Assembly: GCA_017624905.1 (NCBI GenBank) | Contig: JAGAMD010000014.1 | Coordinates: 1-57,121, forward strand | From: Clostridia bacterium | GTDB lineage: Bacteria > Bacillota > Clostridia > Oscillospirales > CAG-272 | DNA: 57,121 nucleotides | Direction: 5' to 3' | In this document: one piece after another, positions 32,284-41,427 of the stretch | Numbering within the stretch: position 1 is the stretch's first letter | How the letters are laid out: each line of letters starts with the position of its first letter | Position numbers and translations under genes: made by a program | Notes under the pieces: model-generated | The model's database searches: none | Seen by the model: the letters and a program-made list of their open reading frames with translations, nothing else | What the model was told of the DNA's origin: nothing

Positions 32284-34425
32284 TTAGTTTATTGTATTTG
32301 ATTTTTCGTCGCAAATTTTAGTTACCTTTTCTTGCAAAAGCTTATTCCTTGGGAGCGACAATGAGGGGTCGACGGAAAGCGTTTTTCTTGCACTTTCAAA
32401 TGCACTATGTAAAAGAGCAGTGTCGGAGCAGGACTTTGCAATACCAAGGTCGATTTGACCGGACTGACGCACACTTGCGGTAGAGGAGAAGAAGTCGCCA
32501 GGACCTCGCATTTGCAAATCTCGCTCTGCAATAGTATAACCATCGTAAATGGTTTTCATTATATTTAGTCGTTCCTTTGCGTTTTCACCCTTGGAATCGG
32601 AAACTAAAATACAATACGATTGTGTGCTGCCACGGCCAACACGACCACGTAGCTGATGAAGTTGTGAAAGACCAAAGCGTTCTGCATTTTCAACAATCAT
32701 AAGTGAAGCGTTTGGTACATTAACACCAACCTCGATAACGGTTGTTGAAACTAAAATATCGATGCTTCCTGAGCTGAATTCGGACATTATTAGATCCTTT
32801 TCCTTGCCCTTCATTTTGCCGTGAATAAATGCGACCTTTAGGTCAGGGAATATATTTTCTTGTAGCTCCTTAGCATAGTCAACAGCTGATTTTAAAGGAG
32901 GCTGCGACTCCTTGAAGAATAGAGAAAACGGATCGAAATCAGACACGTTGTCTATATCTTCCTTTTTCTCCTCAACACTTGGACATACAATATATACCTG
33001 TAAGCCGGCTTCAACCTGTTTTCTTATAAAGGCGTTTAGTCTTGCACGATATGATTCATCAACAACATAGGTCAAAACCTTTTTTCTGCCTGGCGGCATT
33101 TGGTCAATTAAAGAAAGATCAAGGTCGCCGTATATCATAAATGATAGCGTTCTTGGTATAGGAGTGGCACTCATAACAAGTGTGTGCGCATAAAAGCCTT
33201 TTTCTGATAGAGAAGAACGCTGTGTTGCACCGAAACGGTGCTGCTCATCTGTTATAGCCAAAGCCAAATTGTTAAATTCAACACCGGATTGTATTAATGC
33301 GTGTGTACCGATTATAAATTGACATTTTCCGGTTTTTAGGCGACCAAGTGTCGCTTTTTTGTCCTTTGCAGATGTTGAACCGGTTAGCAATTCGCAAGAA
33401 ATACCAAGCTCTTTAAAAAGTGAGCAAAGCGACTCATAATGCTGAGTGGCAAGTATTTCAGTAGGTGCCATAAGAGCACATTGATAACCGTTTTTACAAG
33501 CTATATAAGCACTGGCTGCCGCACAAAGAGTTTTGCCGCTGCCAACATCACCAACTACAATTCTGTTCATTGGTACAACATAATCATCGCCTTCTTTTTT
33601 TGATACGTCAAATGAGATTTCTTTGATAGCCTTCATTTGAGCATCGGTTGGCGTATATGAAAGCTTTGATAAAAGCTCACTTATATCGGTATCGTTGAAA
33701 GCGGGAGCCTTCTTTGTTTTCTGAACAGATTTTAACTTAGACAAGGACAGAGCAAAGAGATATAGCTCGTCAAAGGTCAATCTTTTAATCGCGCGTTCAA
33801 GAGAAAGCTCTGTTTTTGGGAAATGTATGTTTTCGAGTGCATACGTAAGTGTGCATAGCTCGTTTTCATCTCTTATTTCATTAGGTAAATAATCTACAAC
33901 AAACTCGCCAAGAGAAGAAACTATCTCTCTTTCCAGTTTTGAAATAAATTTTTGGTTAAGACCGGCAGATAAGGGGTAAACCGGGATTAACGCATCGAGC
34001 ATTTTGCCGGGCAAAACAGGCTCATATGACGGAGAAGTCATACACAGGGTACGCTTTTCCTTTGTAACCTTGCCCCAAAATCTAAATGTTGAGCCTTGAT
34101 GAAACACATCCTTTAAATAGTTTTGATTGAAATAGGTTATGTTCACTGTACCGCTCTCGTCGAAGGCACGAAATTTAAGCAAATTCATACCTCTCTTTAT
34201 CATAGCAGCACGTGGCTCGTTTGCAATAGTTAAAATGTAGGAGTGATATTCGCCGTGAGCACTCTCATCGGATAACAGCTTTACATCGGCTCTGTTTTGA
34301 TAAGCTCTCGGGAAACGGTACAAAAGGTCGTTTACTGTAAAAAGTCCGGCACTGTGTAAGCTTTTTTCTATTTTGTCTCCAACGCCATATAGCTTTTTGA
34401 CAGGTGTCTGATAATCCATAGCCAT
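32284..34425 (-). CDS. recG: ATP-dependent DNA helicase RecG
   Basis: 713 residues from the ATG at 34425, five bases after AAAGGAG; the frame is open 19 codons further up through a hairpin, which is not used. RecG reverses stalled forks and processes Holliday junctions. N-terminal wedge/OB-fold (about 1-230), then SF2 helicase: GDVGSGKTLC near 292, DEQHRFG near 391, SATPIPRTL near 413, VSTTVIEVGVNVPNA near 580 and QLRGRVGRG near 620. GPGDFF near 655 is also typical. Follows glk by 67 bases on the same strand. Confidence 0.96.
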   Translation of the reverse strand: MAMDYQTPVKKLYGVGDKIEKSLHSAGLFTVNDLLYRFPRAYQNRADVKLLSDESAHGEYHSYILTIANEPRAAMIKRGMNLLKFRAFDESGTVNITYFNQNYLKDVFHQGSTFRFWGKVTKEKRTLCMTSPSYEPVLPGKMLDALIPVYPLSAGLNQKFISKLEREIVSSLGEFVVDYLPNEIRDENELCTLTYALENIHFPKTELSLERAIKRLTFDELYLFALSLSKLKSVQKTKKAPAFNDTDISELLSKLSYTPTDAQMKAIKEISFDVSKKEGDDYVVPMNRIVVGDVGSGKTLCAAASAYIACKNGYQCALMAPTEILATQHYESLCSLFKELGISCELLTGSTSAKDKKATLGRLKTGKCQFIIGTHALIQSGVEFNNLALAITDEQHRFGATQRSSLSEKGFYAHTLVMSATPIPRTLSFMIYGDLDLSLIDQMPPGRKKVLTYVVDESYRARLNAFIRKQVEAGLQVYIVCPSVEEKKEDIDNVSDFDPFSLFFKESQPPLKSAVDYAKELQENIFPDLKVAFIHGKMKGKEKDLIMSEFSSGSIDILVSTTVIEVGVNVPNASLMIVENAERFGLSQLHQLRGRVGRGSTQSYCILVSDSKGENAKERLNIMKTIYDGYTIAERDLQMRGPGDFFSSTASVRQSGQIDLGIAKSCSDTALLHSAFESARKTLSVDPSLSLPRNKLLQEKVTKICDEKSNTIN

Positions 34426-34450
34426 ATCTCTCCTTTCTTTTATTAAGATA

Positions 34451-34480
34451 GCCCACAGAAAATTAATTTTTCCTGTGGGC
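34451..34480 (-). other. Hairpin in the glk-recG gap
   Basis: GCCCACAG at 34451-34458 pairs with CTGTGGGC at 34473-34480; inner A and T runs can extend the stem. On the minus strand only a weak T-rich stretch follows, so it could be a partial terminator or attenuator before recG. Confidence 0.5.
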
Positions 34481-34492
34481 ATTAGCTTTTAA

Positions 34493-35452
34493 TTAAAGTC
34501 CAAGCACTGCTGCACCGATAATACCGGCGTCGTTACCAAGCTCTGCAATTTTGATTTCTGTTTGACGGTCGCCTCTTGTGTAGGTTTCCTTAAATACAGC
34601 TTCCTTTAATGGAATAAGTAGGTTATCCTTTTCACCGCAAACACCACCACCGATTGATAGAACGTTTGGTTGGAAAATATTAATAACGTTGGAAATACCA
34701 CAAGCGAGGTAAGAAATATACTCGTCAACGATTTCCTTACCAACTGCGTCGCCTTGCTTCATAGCAGTAAACGCTACTCTTGCATTACAGTTGTCAATAT
34801 TTCCGTTTATAAGGTCCTCTATAAGTGTCTTACGACCTTCTTGTCTTGCCTTCAAAACGTGCTCCTTGGTCATATTTGTAAGACCGGTAGCTGAGCTGTA
34901 TGTTTCCCAACAGCCACGTCTGCCACAAGTACATTGCTTGCCATCCTTTTCAATAACGATGTGTCCAAGCTCGGCACCCGCGAAGTTGAATCCGGAGTAA
35001 ACCTTGCCATCAAGAACAATACCACCGCCAAGACCTGTGCCAAGTGTAATCATAACAGAATACTTAGCTCCCTTGGCTACACCTGCGATAGCCTCTGCCT
35101 TAGCAGCTGCATTTGCATCGTTTTCAATATAAACTTTTTCAATTCCTGTGTATTCCTTTAGTAGGTCTGCAATAGGGAAGTTTACAAAAGGTAAGTTGTT
35201 TGCATACTCGACAACACCGGTCTCTGAGTTGGCAGTTCCCGGAGATGCGATTCCTGCGTATGCTATATCATTAAGAGTGAGTCCGCAATCCTCAATCAAG
35301 GAGAGGCAAAGCTTGCCCATATCCTTAATGATTTCCTTGCCATCTCTGTGTGCAAGAGTAGGAACACTCTTCTTTTTAATTATTTTGTAGTCGCTGTCAA
35401 CAATGCCGGCAGCAATGTTAGTACCACCGAGGTCAATACCTAAATAATACAT
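34493..35452 (-). CDS. glk: ROK-family glucokinase
   Basis: 319 residues from ATG 35452 (MYYLGIDLGGTNI); an ATG 12 bases earlier abuts the ribosome site AAAAAGG and is less suitable. Phosphorylates glucose, possibly other hexoses. ATP site GIDLGGTN at 4-11; LGTGLGGGIVLDG near 130; the ROK zinc motif CTCGRRGCWE near 171-180 with upstream GAELGHIV His. No N-terminal helix-turn-helix, so an enzyme and not a repressor. Lies divergent from the sugar transporter locus. Confidence 0.94.
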   Translation of the reverse strand: MYYLGIDLGGTNIAAGIVDSDYKIIKKKSVPTLAHRDGKEIIKDMGKLCLSLIEDCGLTLNDIAYAGIASPGTANSETGVVEYANNLPFVNFPIADLLKEYTGIEKVYIENDANAAAKAEAIAGVAKGAKYSVMITLGTGLGGGIVLDGKVYSGFNFAGAELGHIVIEKDGKQCTCGRRGCWETYSSATGLTNMTKEHVLKARQEGRKTLIEDLINGNIDNCNARVAFTAMKQGDAVGKEIVDEYISYLACGISNVINIFQPNVLSIGGGVCGEKDNLLIPLKEAVFKETYTRGDRQTEIKIAELGNDAGIIGAAVLGL

Positions 35453-35647
35453 ACTGGTTACCATCCTTTTTGCTTTGAGTTTAGTTTGCTTTGCAAAAGC
35501 CTTAATAATTCAATTATAATCTTTAAATTCGCCAATGTCAACAATTTGAAAAAATAATTGTGAATTTTTTGAAAACTTTTTCTAAAATAAATATTAAAAA
35601 CGCTCTTTTAGTCATTATGTACATGTGCCAAAAATTTGCTTGATTTT

Positions 35648-35664
35648 TTGTGCATATTGCACAA
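35648..35664. promoter_or_regulatory. Palindrome TTGTGCATATTGCACAA, likely operator
   Basis: A perfect seven-base inverted repeat around TAT in the gap between glk (minus) and the transporter locus (plus). A word differing by one central base is found at 56753-56765. The rest of 35465-35831 shows no gene; it is AT-rich. Confidence 0.55.
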
Positions 35665-35831
35665 TTGATAAAATTATATATTATTGGCAACCAAAAACTG
35701 AAAAAAGCCTTGATTTACGTGGCTTTTCACCACTTTTTTATCTTTAAATCAGGCTATGTATTTACTTGCCCAAAGTTCTTAAAAACAAGAAATTATCACC
35801 CTTTGTGCGACTTGAATAAATACTTGTTTAA

Positions 35832-35869
35832 AAAGTCAACTTGACTTTATTTTACAGGTGTGTTAAAAT
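35832..35869 (+). promoter_or_regulatory. Sigma-A promoter of the transporter locus with operator on the -35
   Basis: TTGACT at 35841-35846, 17-base spacer, TAAAAT at 35864-35869. The -35 is one arm of a perfect palindrome, AAAGTCAA-C-TTGACTTT (35832-35848), so a bound protein would block or help polymerase. Confidence 0.75.
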
Positions 35870-35882
35870 TATACATACTAAT

Positions 35883-35934
35883 ATATACGCACACGTATAT
35901 TCAAACTTACCAAGTTGCGCTAGTTTGGTAGGTT
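35883..35934 (+). promoter_or_regulatory. Two dyads in the transporter leader
   Basis: ATATACG-CACA-CGTATAT (35883-35900) lies just after the predicted transcription start. AACTTACCAA at 35904-35913 pairs with TTGGTAGGTT at 35925-35934 (one G-U). Either could be an operator or an RNA structure. Confidence 0.55.
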
Positions 35935-35963
35935 GATTAGAACACAAAATATGGAGGTTTCTT

Positions 35964-38900
35964 ATGAGAACAAAGGCGAAAAGGCTACTTGCATTTGTTT
36001 TGTGCTTGTTAATGCTTGCTTCAACAATGGCAATACCGGCATTTGCAAAGGGTACAAGTAGTTCCGGTGGAAGCAGCTCTTCTTCCACAACATCAAGCTC
36101 CGATGTAAGTGCGATTCTCAATGCGTTGTCTTACGACGATTATGAGAAAACAGTTTTGGCTCACAGTGCTGAAACATTGTACAACGGACTCGTTGATGTA
36201 ATCAGAGTTCAGTATCCTGAGCTCAAGAGCGACGAAATCTATGCTATGGTTGATGAGGCGTACAAGGACCATAAGATAGAGCTCGTTATCAATCCGGAGG
36301 AGGGTAATGACAAGCAGTTTGGTCTTTTAGATGGCGAGTACACTGTTGGCGACACAACCGTTATACTAAAGGACGACAAGGACCGTTATTGGGAAGACTA
36401 TGCTTCAGAAAAGTATGAGTCTGAAAAATCAGATGGTATTGTTCTTGGTGCAAACGGCACTGTTACTTGGACCTTCAACCTACCTAAGGAGTATGCCGGT
36501 AACTATACAATTGAGATTACCTATGCTCAAGTTAGTGAGGAAAAATATGCTGAGCTGAATAGCACTATTGCGGGTGTTGAGAATGACAAGACCTACACAT
36601 TAGCTGACAAGCTCGGATTAAAGAAGATTACAAACAACGCTATTGAGCGTATATTCTATCTAAATGGAGAAATTCCATTTGCTGAGGCTCGTGCTCTTGT
36701 TTTGTCTAAGCTATTTACATACGACTATATAGATGATGGAAATGGCAATCTTTCATTTAAAAATGAGAAAGAGGATGGCTCAGGCGACGACATTCGTCCG
36801 GCTGTAATTCAAAAGCTTCATTGGACAACAAGTGCAATTGTTGATGCAGACGGATATAGAAATGATCCATTTGAATTCTATTTCAAGCCCGGTGAAAATA
36901 CAATTTCACTCCAAGGTGAAAGAGAAGATATGGTTATCAAATCAATCACTCTTCGCCCACTGTCAAAGGCTATTTCATATTCAGAATATCTAAAGACACA
37001 CCAAGGCAACAAGATTGACTTTGATCTTGGTATTATTGAGGCAGAGGCTCCAAATTTCGTATCCTCTGTTACAATGTATCCTGTATATGATAGAACATCT
37101 GCTATCACAAGTGGCTTGACAGGCTCACAAAGTGCAACAGCCGTTAAGTATAACACAGCAGGTAAGGAGCAATGGCAAAACGTTGGTGAATGGCTCGAGT
37201 ATCAAATCGAGGTGCCTGAAACAGGCTACTATTCACTTGCTATCAGATATAAGCAATCACTTCTTAGCGGTATGTATGTTTCAAGAAAGCTATATATCGA
37301 CGGTGAGGTGCCTTTTGCTGAGGCTGCATCACTTCGCTTCTATCATTCCAACTCATGGCAAATGTCATATTTGGGCGATGGCAAAAATGCGTACGACTTT
37401 TACCTTGAAAAGGGTGTTCATACCATTAGACTAGAGGCAACTCTTGGTGATATGGGACCACAAATTAAGCAAGTTAATGATTCACTTGCCGTTATCAATA
37501 ACTGCTATCTTGAAATTATTAAGCTAACAGGTACATCACCGGATGCTAACCGTTCATATGGCTTTACAAGAGTAATGCCACACGTTATGGAGGCTATGCT
37601 TATCGAGTCACAAAACCTTAAGAAGGTATATGACTACCTAGTTGAGCAAAATAAGATTCAAGAGGGTGGCGGTACAGGTGAAGGTGAAAAGACCGCAACC
37701 ATTAAGCAAGTTTACCAATTGCTTGAAAAAATGGCTACAAACGAGTCGGAAATTCCGGCTAACCTAGCTACATTAAAATCACAAATCGGTTCTTTGGGTA
37801 CATGGATCAATAGCGCAAAGACCCAGCCACTTCAGGTTGACTATTTCAAGCTTCAGTCATCTGATAAGGCACTACCTAAGACAGACGCTAACTTCTTCCA
37901 AGCTCTTTGGTTTGAAATTAAGCTTTTCTTTGCATCATTCGCACTTGATTATAGTGAGGATGAGGCAGCTGAGTCAGGCGAGGGCATCACAAACATCGAG
38001 GTTTGGGTTGTTACCGGTCGTGACCAAGCACAAATTATAAGAAACCTAATAGAAAATAAATTTACACCAACAGCAATGGTTGGTGACTCAAGAATTTCAG
38101 TTAGCATTAAGCTAATTTCCGGCGGTACGCTTCTTCCATCAATTATAGCCGGAGTTGGACCTGAGGTTTCACTTATGGAGGCAAGCTCTACAATTATTGA
38201 CTATGCTCTTCGTAATGCGATTAAGCCACTCAATGAGTATATAAATAATGATATTGATGCAGGTGCTCCAAATATTCTTGATGAATTCCCTGCAGCAGCA
38301 CTTGAGCCACTCACACTATATGACTTCCGTTATGGTGAGTTTGACTCGAAAAATGACGGAAATGCTCAGTGGGTTGCAGATAAGGACCTATATCGTTGGA
38401 GAGACGATGACAGAACCTCAAGCACAGTCAACTATCTAATAGATGTTAATAAGGATGCAAACGGAAATGTTGTATCCGAAAACAAATATGGATATAACTG
38501 GGAAGAGAAGAATGATAAGGGCGAGGTTGTTCGTCAAGGTATAGAAATTTACGCTTTGCCTGATTCACTTACATTCTCAATGATGTTCTACCGTAAGGAT
38601 GTTATTACATCACTTGAGCTTGATATTCCAAAAACATGGGATGATATGCTCGCTATTCTACCTATACTTCAATTTAATAATATGGAGATAGGTATTCAAA
38701 ATGATGCTTACACATTCATTTATCAAAACGGCTATGAGGCATACGCAAACAATGGTATGCAAATCAACTTTGATGATGCAGGTGTAACAAGCTCATTCAA
38801 GCAAATGTGTAACTACTACACAGAATATTCACTACCATATACATACGATTTTGCAAACCGTTTCCGTACAGGTGAAATGCCAATAGGTATTGCACCATAT

Positions 38901-39473
38901 ACAACATGTAACCAGCTATCAGTATTCGCATCTGAGCTTTCCGGCTTATGGACATTCGTTCCAATTCCGGGACAAGAGGGCGGAAACGCTAATGCGGTTG
39001 CAACAGTTACAGGTTGTGTAATGATTGACAACACCAAGAAGGGTGAGCCTGATCAAGACAAAAAGGATTTGGCAGCTTGGCAATTTATGAAATGGTACAC
39101 AGGAAATGAATTCCAATCTGACTACGCAAATGAAATCGTATCAATCCTCGGTGTTGCAGCAAGACCTGCAACAGCAAACAGAGAGGCTCTTGTTTCACTT
39201 CCATGGAACAATGAGGAATTGAAGGCTATTGAGGAGCAATTTAACAAGCTAACAGCAGTTCAAAACCATCCGGGCAGCTACTACTTGGCTCGTTATGTAA
39301 ACTTTGCATTCTTAGCAGCTTATAACGACGGTGAGGATGCAGCAAATGCACTTGCCGGATACGCAACAGACGTAAACAAGGAAATCACCAGAAGACGTGA
39401 GGAATTTGGTATGATGACCTTTGATACATACAAGGAAAAGAACCCTGACCTTGTATTAACGCCAAAAAGATAA
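35964..39473 (+). CDS. Giant solute-binding protein with carbohydrate-binding-module domains
   Basis: 1169 residues, more than twice a normal sugar-binding protein. Sec signal at 1-28 (cut after AFA) but no lipobox cysteine; a Ser/Thr/Gly linker follows. Two beta-sandwich regions, about 110-335 and 350-510; the second, with NVGEWLEYQIEVPETGYYSL and a later HTIRLEA, looks like CBM6/CBM35. Residues about 660-1165 are a family-1 solute-binding fold (NIEVWVVTGRDQAQIIRNLI, IPKTWDDMLA, FRTGEMPIGIAPY, AAWQFMKWYTGNEFQSDYA). GGAGG precedes the ATG. First gene of the uptake locus, 30 bases before the first permease. Confidence 0.88.
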   Translation: MRTKAKRLLAFVLCLLMLASTMAIPAFAKGTSSSGGSSSSSTTSSSDVSAILNALSYDDYEKTVLAHSAETLYNGLVDVIRVQYPELKSDEIYAMVDEAYKDHKIELVINPEEGNDKQFGLLDGEYTVGDTTVILKDDKDRYWEDYASEKYESEKSDGIVLGANGTVTWTFNLPKEYAGNYTIEITYAQVSEEKYAELNSTIAGVENDKTYTLADKLGLKKITNNAIERIFYLNGEIPFAEARALVLSKLFTYDYIDDGNGNLSFKNEKEDGSGDDIRPAVIQKLHWTTSAIVDADGYRNDPFEFYFKPGENTISLQGEREDMVIKSITLRPLSKAISYSEYLKTHQGNKIDFDLGIIEAEAPNFVSSVTMYPVYDRTSAITSGLTGSQSATAVKYNTAGKEQWQNVGEWLEYQIEVPETGYYSLAIRYKQSLLSGMYVSRKLYIDGEVPFAEAASLRFYHSNSWQMSYLGDGKNAYDFYLEKGVHTIRLEATLGDMGPQIKQVNDSLAVINNCYLEIIKLTGTSPDANRSYGFTRVMPHVMEAMLIESQNLKKVYDYLVEQNKIQEGGGTGEGEKTATIKQVYQLLEKMATNESEIPANLATLKSQIGSLGTWINSAKTQPLQVDYFKLQSSDKALPKTDANFFQALWFEIKLFFASFALDYSEDEAAESGEGITNIEVWVVTGRDQAQIIRNLIENKFTPTAMVGDSRISVSIKLISGGTLLPSIIAGVGPEVSLMEASSTIIDYALRNAIKPLNEYINNDIDAGAPNILDEFPAAALEPLTLYDFRYGEFDSKNDGNAQWVADKDLYRWRDDDRTSSTVNYLIDVNKDANGNVVSENKYGYNWEEKNDKGEVVRQGIEIYALPDSLTFSMMFYRKDVITSLELDIPKTWDDMLAILPILQFNNMEIGIQNDAYTFIYQNGYEAYANNGMQINFDDAGVTSSFKQMCNYYTEYSLPYTYDFANRFRTGEMPIGIAPYTTCNQLSVFASELSGLWTFVPIPGQEGGNANAVATVTGCVMIDNTKKGEPDQDKKDLAAWQFMKWYTGNEFQSDYANEIVSILGVAARPATANREALVSLPWNNEELKAIEEQFNKLTAVQNHPGSYYLARYVNFAFLAAYNDGEDAANALAGYATDVNKEITRRREEFGMMTFDTYKEKNPDLVLTPKR

Positions 39474-39503
39474 ATTCTAAAATACTATGAAGGAGAAATG
39501 TAG

Positions 39504-40544
39504 ATGAAAAAGCAAAAAGATTTGAAATCTAAAGCCGTTCAGCAAGAACAGGCTGATGCGTTACATGATGATAGTATTTTAGAAACAGATGCACAGGGAG
39601 CAGCCGTGAAAAAGAAAGCAGTGTCAAGAAAGGATATGACAATGCTTCAATGGACATGGCGTGAAATCAAGCGTAACAAAATAGCTTACGTTATGATTGC
39701 ACCATTTATGTTTGTATTCATTCTTTTCACAGTTTTCCCGGTTGTACTATCACTCGCACTCAGCTTTACAAACTTCAATATGCTCGAATTCAAGAGCGAT
39801 ATGTTTATATGGTTTGATAACTATACAAGACTTTTCTTCCAGGATGAAATATTCCTTCTTGCTTGTAAGAATACACTTATCTTCGCAGCAGTAACAGGTC
39901 CTGTATCATATATTCTATCATTCCTTGTAGCTTGGTTTATTAACGAGCTATCACCAAGAATAAGAGCTATTGTAACACTTATTTTCTATGCACCATCAAT
40001 TTCCGGTGCAGTATACCTCATCTGGGGCGTACTATTCTCAAACGACGGACAAGGTTGGGTAAATGGTACACTTATGAAGATGAACATTATCTCTACACCA
40101 ATTCTATGGTTCTACGATGAGCAATATGCAATGACACTTTGTATTGTAGTTGCTCTTTGGATGTCTCTTGGTACAGCATTCCTATCATTTATTGCAGGCT
40201 TGCAAACAATTGACAAGAGCCTATTTGAAGCGGCAGCCGTTGACGGAATCAAGAACAGATGGCAAGAGCTATGGCACATCACACTTCCAATGATGCGTCC
40301 GCAGCTTATGTTCGGTGCTGTTATGTCAATTACCGGTGCATTCGGCTTTGGTGGAGTTGTAACAGCGCTTTGTGGCTTCCCATCAGTTAACTATTCGTGT
40401 CATACGATTATGCACTGTCTAGAGGACTATGGTAACCAGCGTTGGGAGGTTGGTTATGCCTCGGCGATTGCGTTTGTACTATTCTTAATAATGATGGTTG
40501 CAAACACAATTGTAAATAAAATGCTTTCGAAGGTAGGACAATGA
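39504..40544 (+). CDS. ABC sugar permease, MalF/UgpA type (pair 1)
   Basis: 346 residues. About 65 cytoplasmic N-terminal residues, then six membrane segments between about 68 and 340. The cytoplasmic loop that docks the ATPase has the EAA pattern EAAAVDGIKNRWQELWHITLP near 238-258. Belongs to the binding-protein-dependent sugar permease family. Ribosome site AAGGAG. One base separates it from the partner permease, so they form a heterodimer. No ATPase gene is nearby; a shared MsmK-like ATPase elsewhere is likely. Confidence 0.93.
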   Translation: MKKQKDLKSKAVQQEQADALHDDSILETDAQGAAVKKKAVSRKDMTMLQWTWREIKRNKIAYVMIAPFMFVFILFTVFPVVLSLALSFTNFNMLEFKSDMFIWFDNYTRLFFQDEIFLLACKNTLIFAAVTGPVSYILSFLVAWFINELSPRIRAIVTLIFYAPSISGAVYLIWGVLFSNDGQGWVNGTLMKMNIISTPILWFYDEQYAMTLCIVVALWMSLGTAFLSFIAGLQTIDKSLFEAAAVDGIKNRWQELWHITLPMMRPQLMFGAVMSITGAFGFGGVVTALCGFPSVNYSCHTIMHCLEDYGNQRWEVGYASAIAFVLFLIMMVANTIVNKMLSKVGQ

Positions 40545-40545
40545 T

Positions 40546-41418
40546 ATGCAAAAAATGAGAGTTAGAAATCATCAAGTTGTCCTAAACCGTTCTGTCGGAG
40601 GCGACGCAGGAATATTTACCTTCCTTATTATAATGGGAGCATTTATGTTCCTACCAATGGTCTATGTAGTAATGCAGTCCTTAAAGCCTCTTGATGAGTT
40701 ATGGATGTTCCCACCGAGATTTTACGTTGTAAATCCAACACTTAAGAACTTTACAGACTTGTTCTCACTACTTAGCGATTCTTGGGTTCCGTTCTCAAGA
40801 TACATATTTAACACAGTATTTATTACAGCTGCAGGTACATTTGGTAACCTTTTACTCAGCTCCCTTGCAGCTTATGCAATTTCAAAGATTCCATTCCCTG
40901 GTAGAAAAGGTGTGTTCTGGCTAATCCAACGTTCACTTATGTTTACATCAACAGTAACAGCGATTGCCAACTTTATCACACTATCAGCACTACATCTTAT
41001 GGATAATCCATTTGCTATTATTATTCCGGCGTGGGGCTCATCAATGGGTCTTTACCTAATGAAGCAATTTATGGATTCTTCAATTTCAGACTCAGTACTT
41101 GAAAGTGCTCGTCTTGATGGATGCAGCGAATTTAAAACCTTCTGGGTAATAGCTATGCCAATGGTTAAGCCGGCTTGGTTGACACTTATTATCTATTCAT
41201 TCCAAGGACTTTGGAACACAGGTGCTTCACCATACATTTATAGTGAGCAGCTAAAGACACTTAACTACGCAATCGGACAAATCACAGCCGGCGGTATTGC
41301 TCGTGCCGGTGCGTCTGCTGCCGGTACAGTAATTATGATGCTTGTGCCAATTTTGGTATTCGTTATAACACAAAGTAACATTATCGAAACAATGGCATCA
41401 AGTGGTATGAAGGATTAA
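40546..41418 (+). CDS. ABC sugar permease, MalG/UgpE type (pair 1)
   Basis: 290 residues with six membrane segments. EAA loop reads ESARLDGCSEFKTFWVIAMP near 185-204. Early segment FLPMVYVVMQSLKPLDELW and the FPPRFYVVNPTLKNF loop are typical of MalG-type subunits. It begins one base after the stop of its MalF-type partner and ends nine bases before the Yip1 gene. Confidence 0.93.
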   Translation: MQKMRVRNHQVVLNRSVGGDAGIFTFLIIMGAFMFLPMVYVVMQSLKPLDELWMFPPRFYVVNPTLKNFTDLFSLLSDSWVPFSRYIFNTVFITAAGTFGNLLLSSLAAYAISKIPFPGRKGVFWLIQRSLMFTSTVTAIANFITLSALHLMDNPFAIIIPAWGSSMGLYLMKQFMDSSISDSVLESARLDGCSEFKTFWVIAMPMVKPAWLTLIIYSFQGLWNTGASPYIYSEQLKTLNYAIGQITAGGIARAGASAAGTVIMMLVPILVFVITQSNIIETMASSGMKD

Positions 41419-41427
41419 GGAGGAGTT

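Noticed and set aside
34426-34482. N-terminal extension of recG by 19 codons
   Set aside because: The extension is the translated hairpin; AAAGGAG lies just before the downstream ATG.
35650-35844. Open frame of 64 codons in the glk-transporter gap
   Set aside because: Starts inside the palindrome with GTG, has no ribosome site and no recognisable protein features; it overlaps the promoter region.
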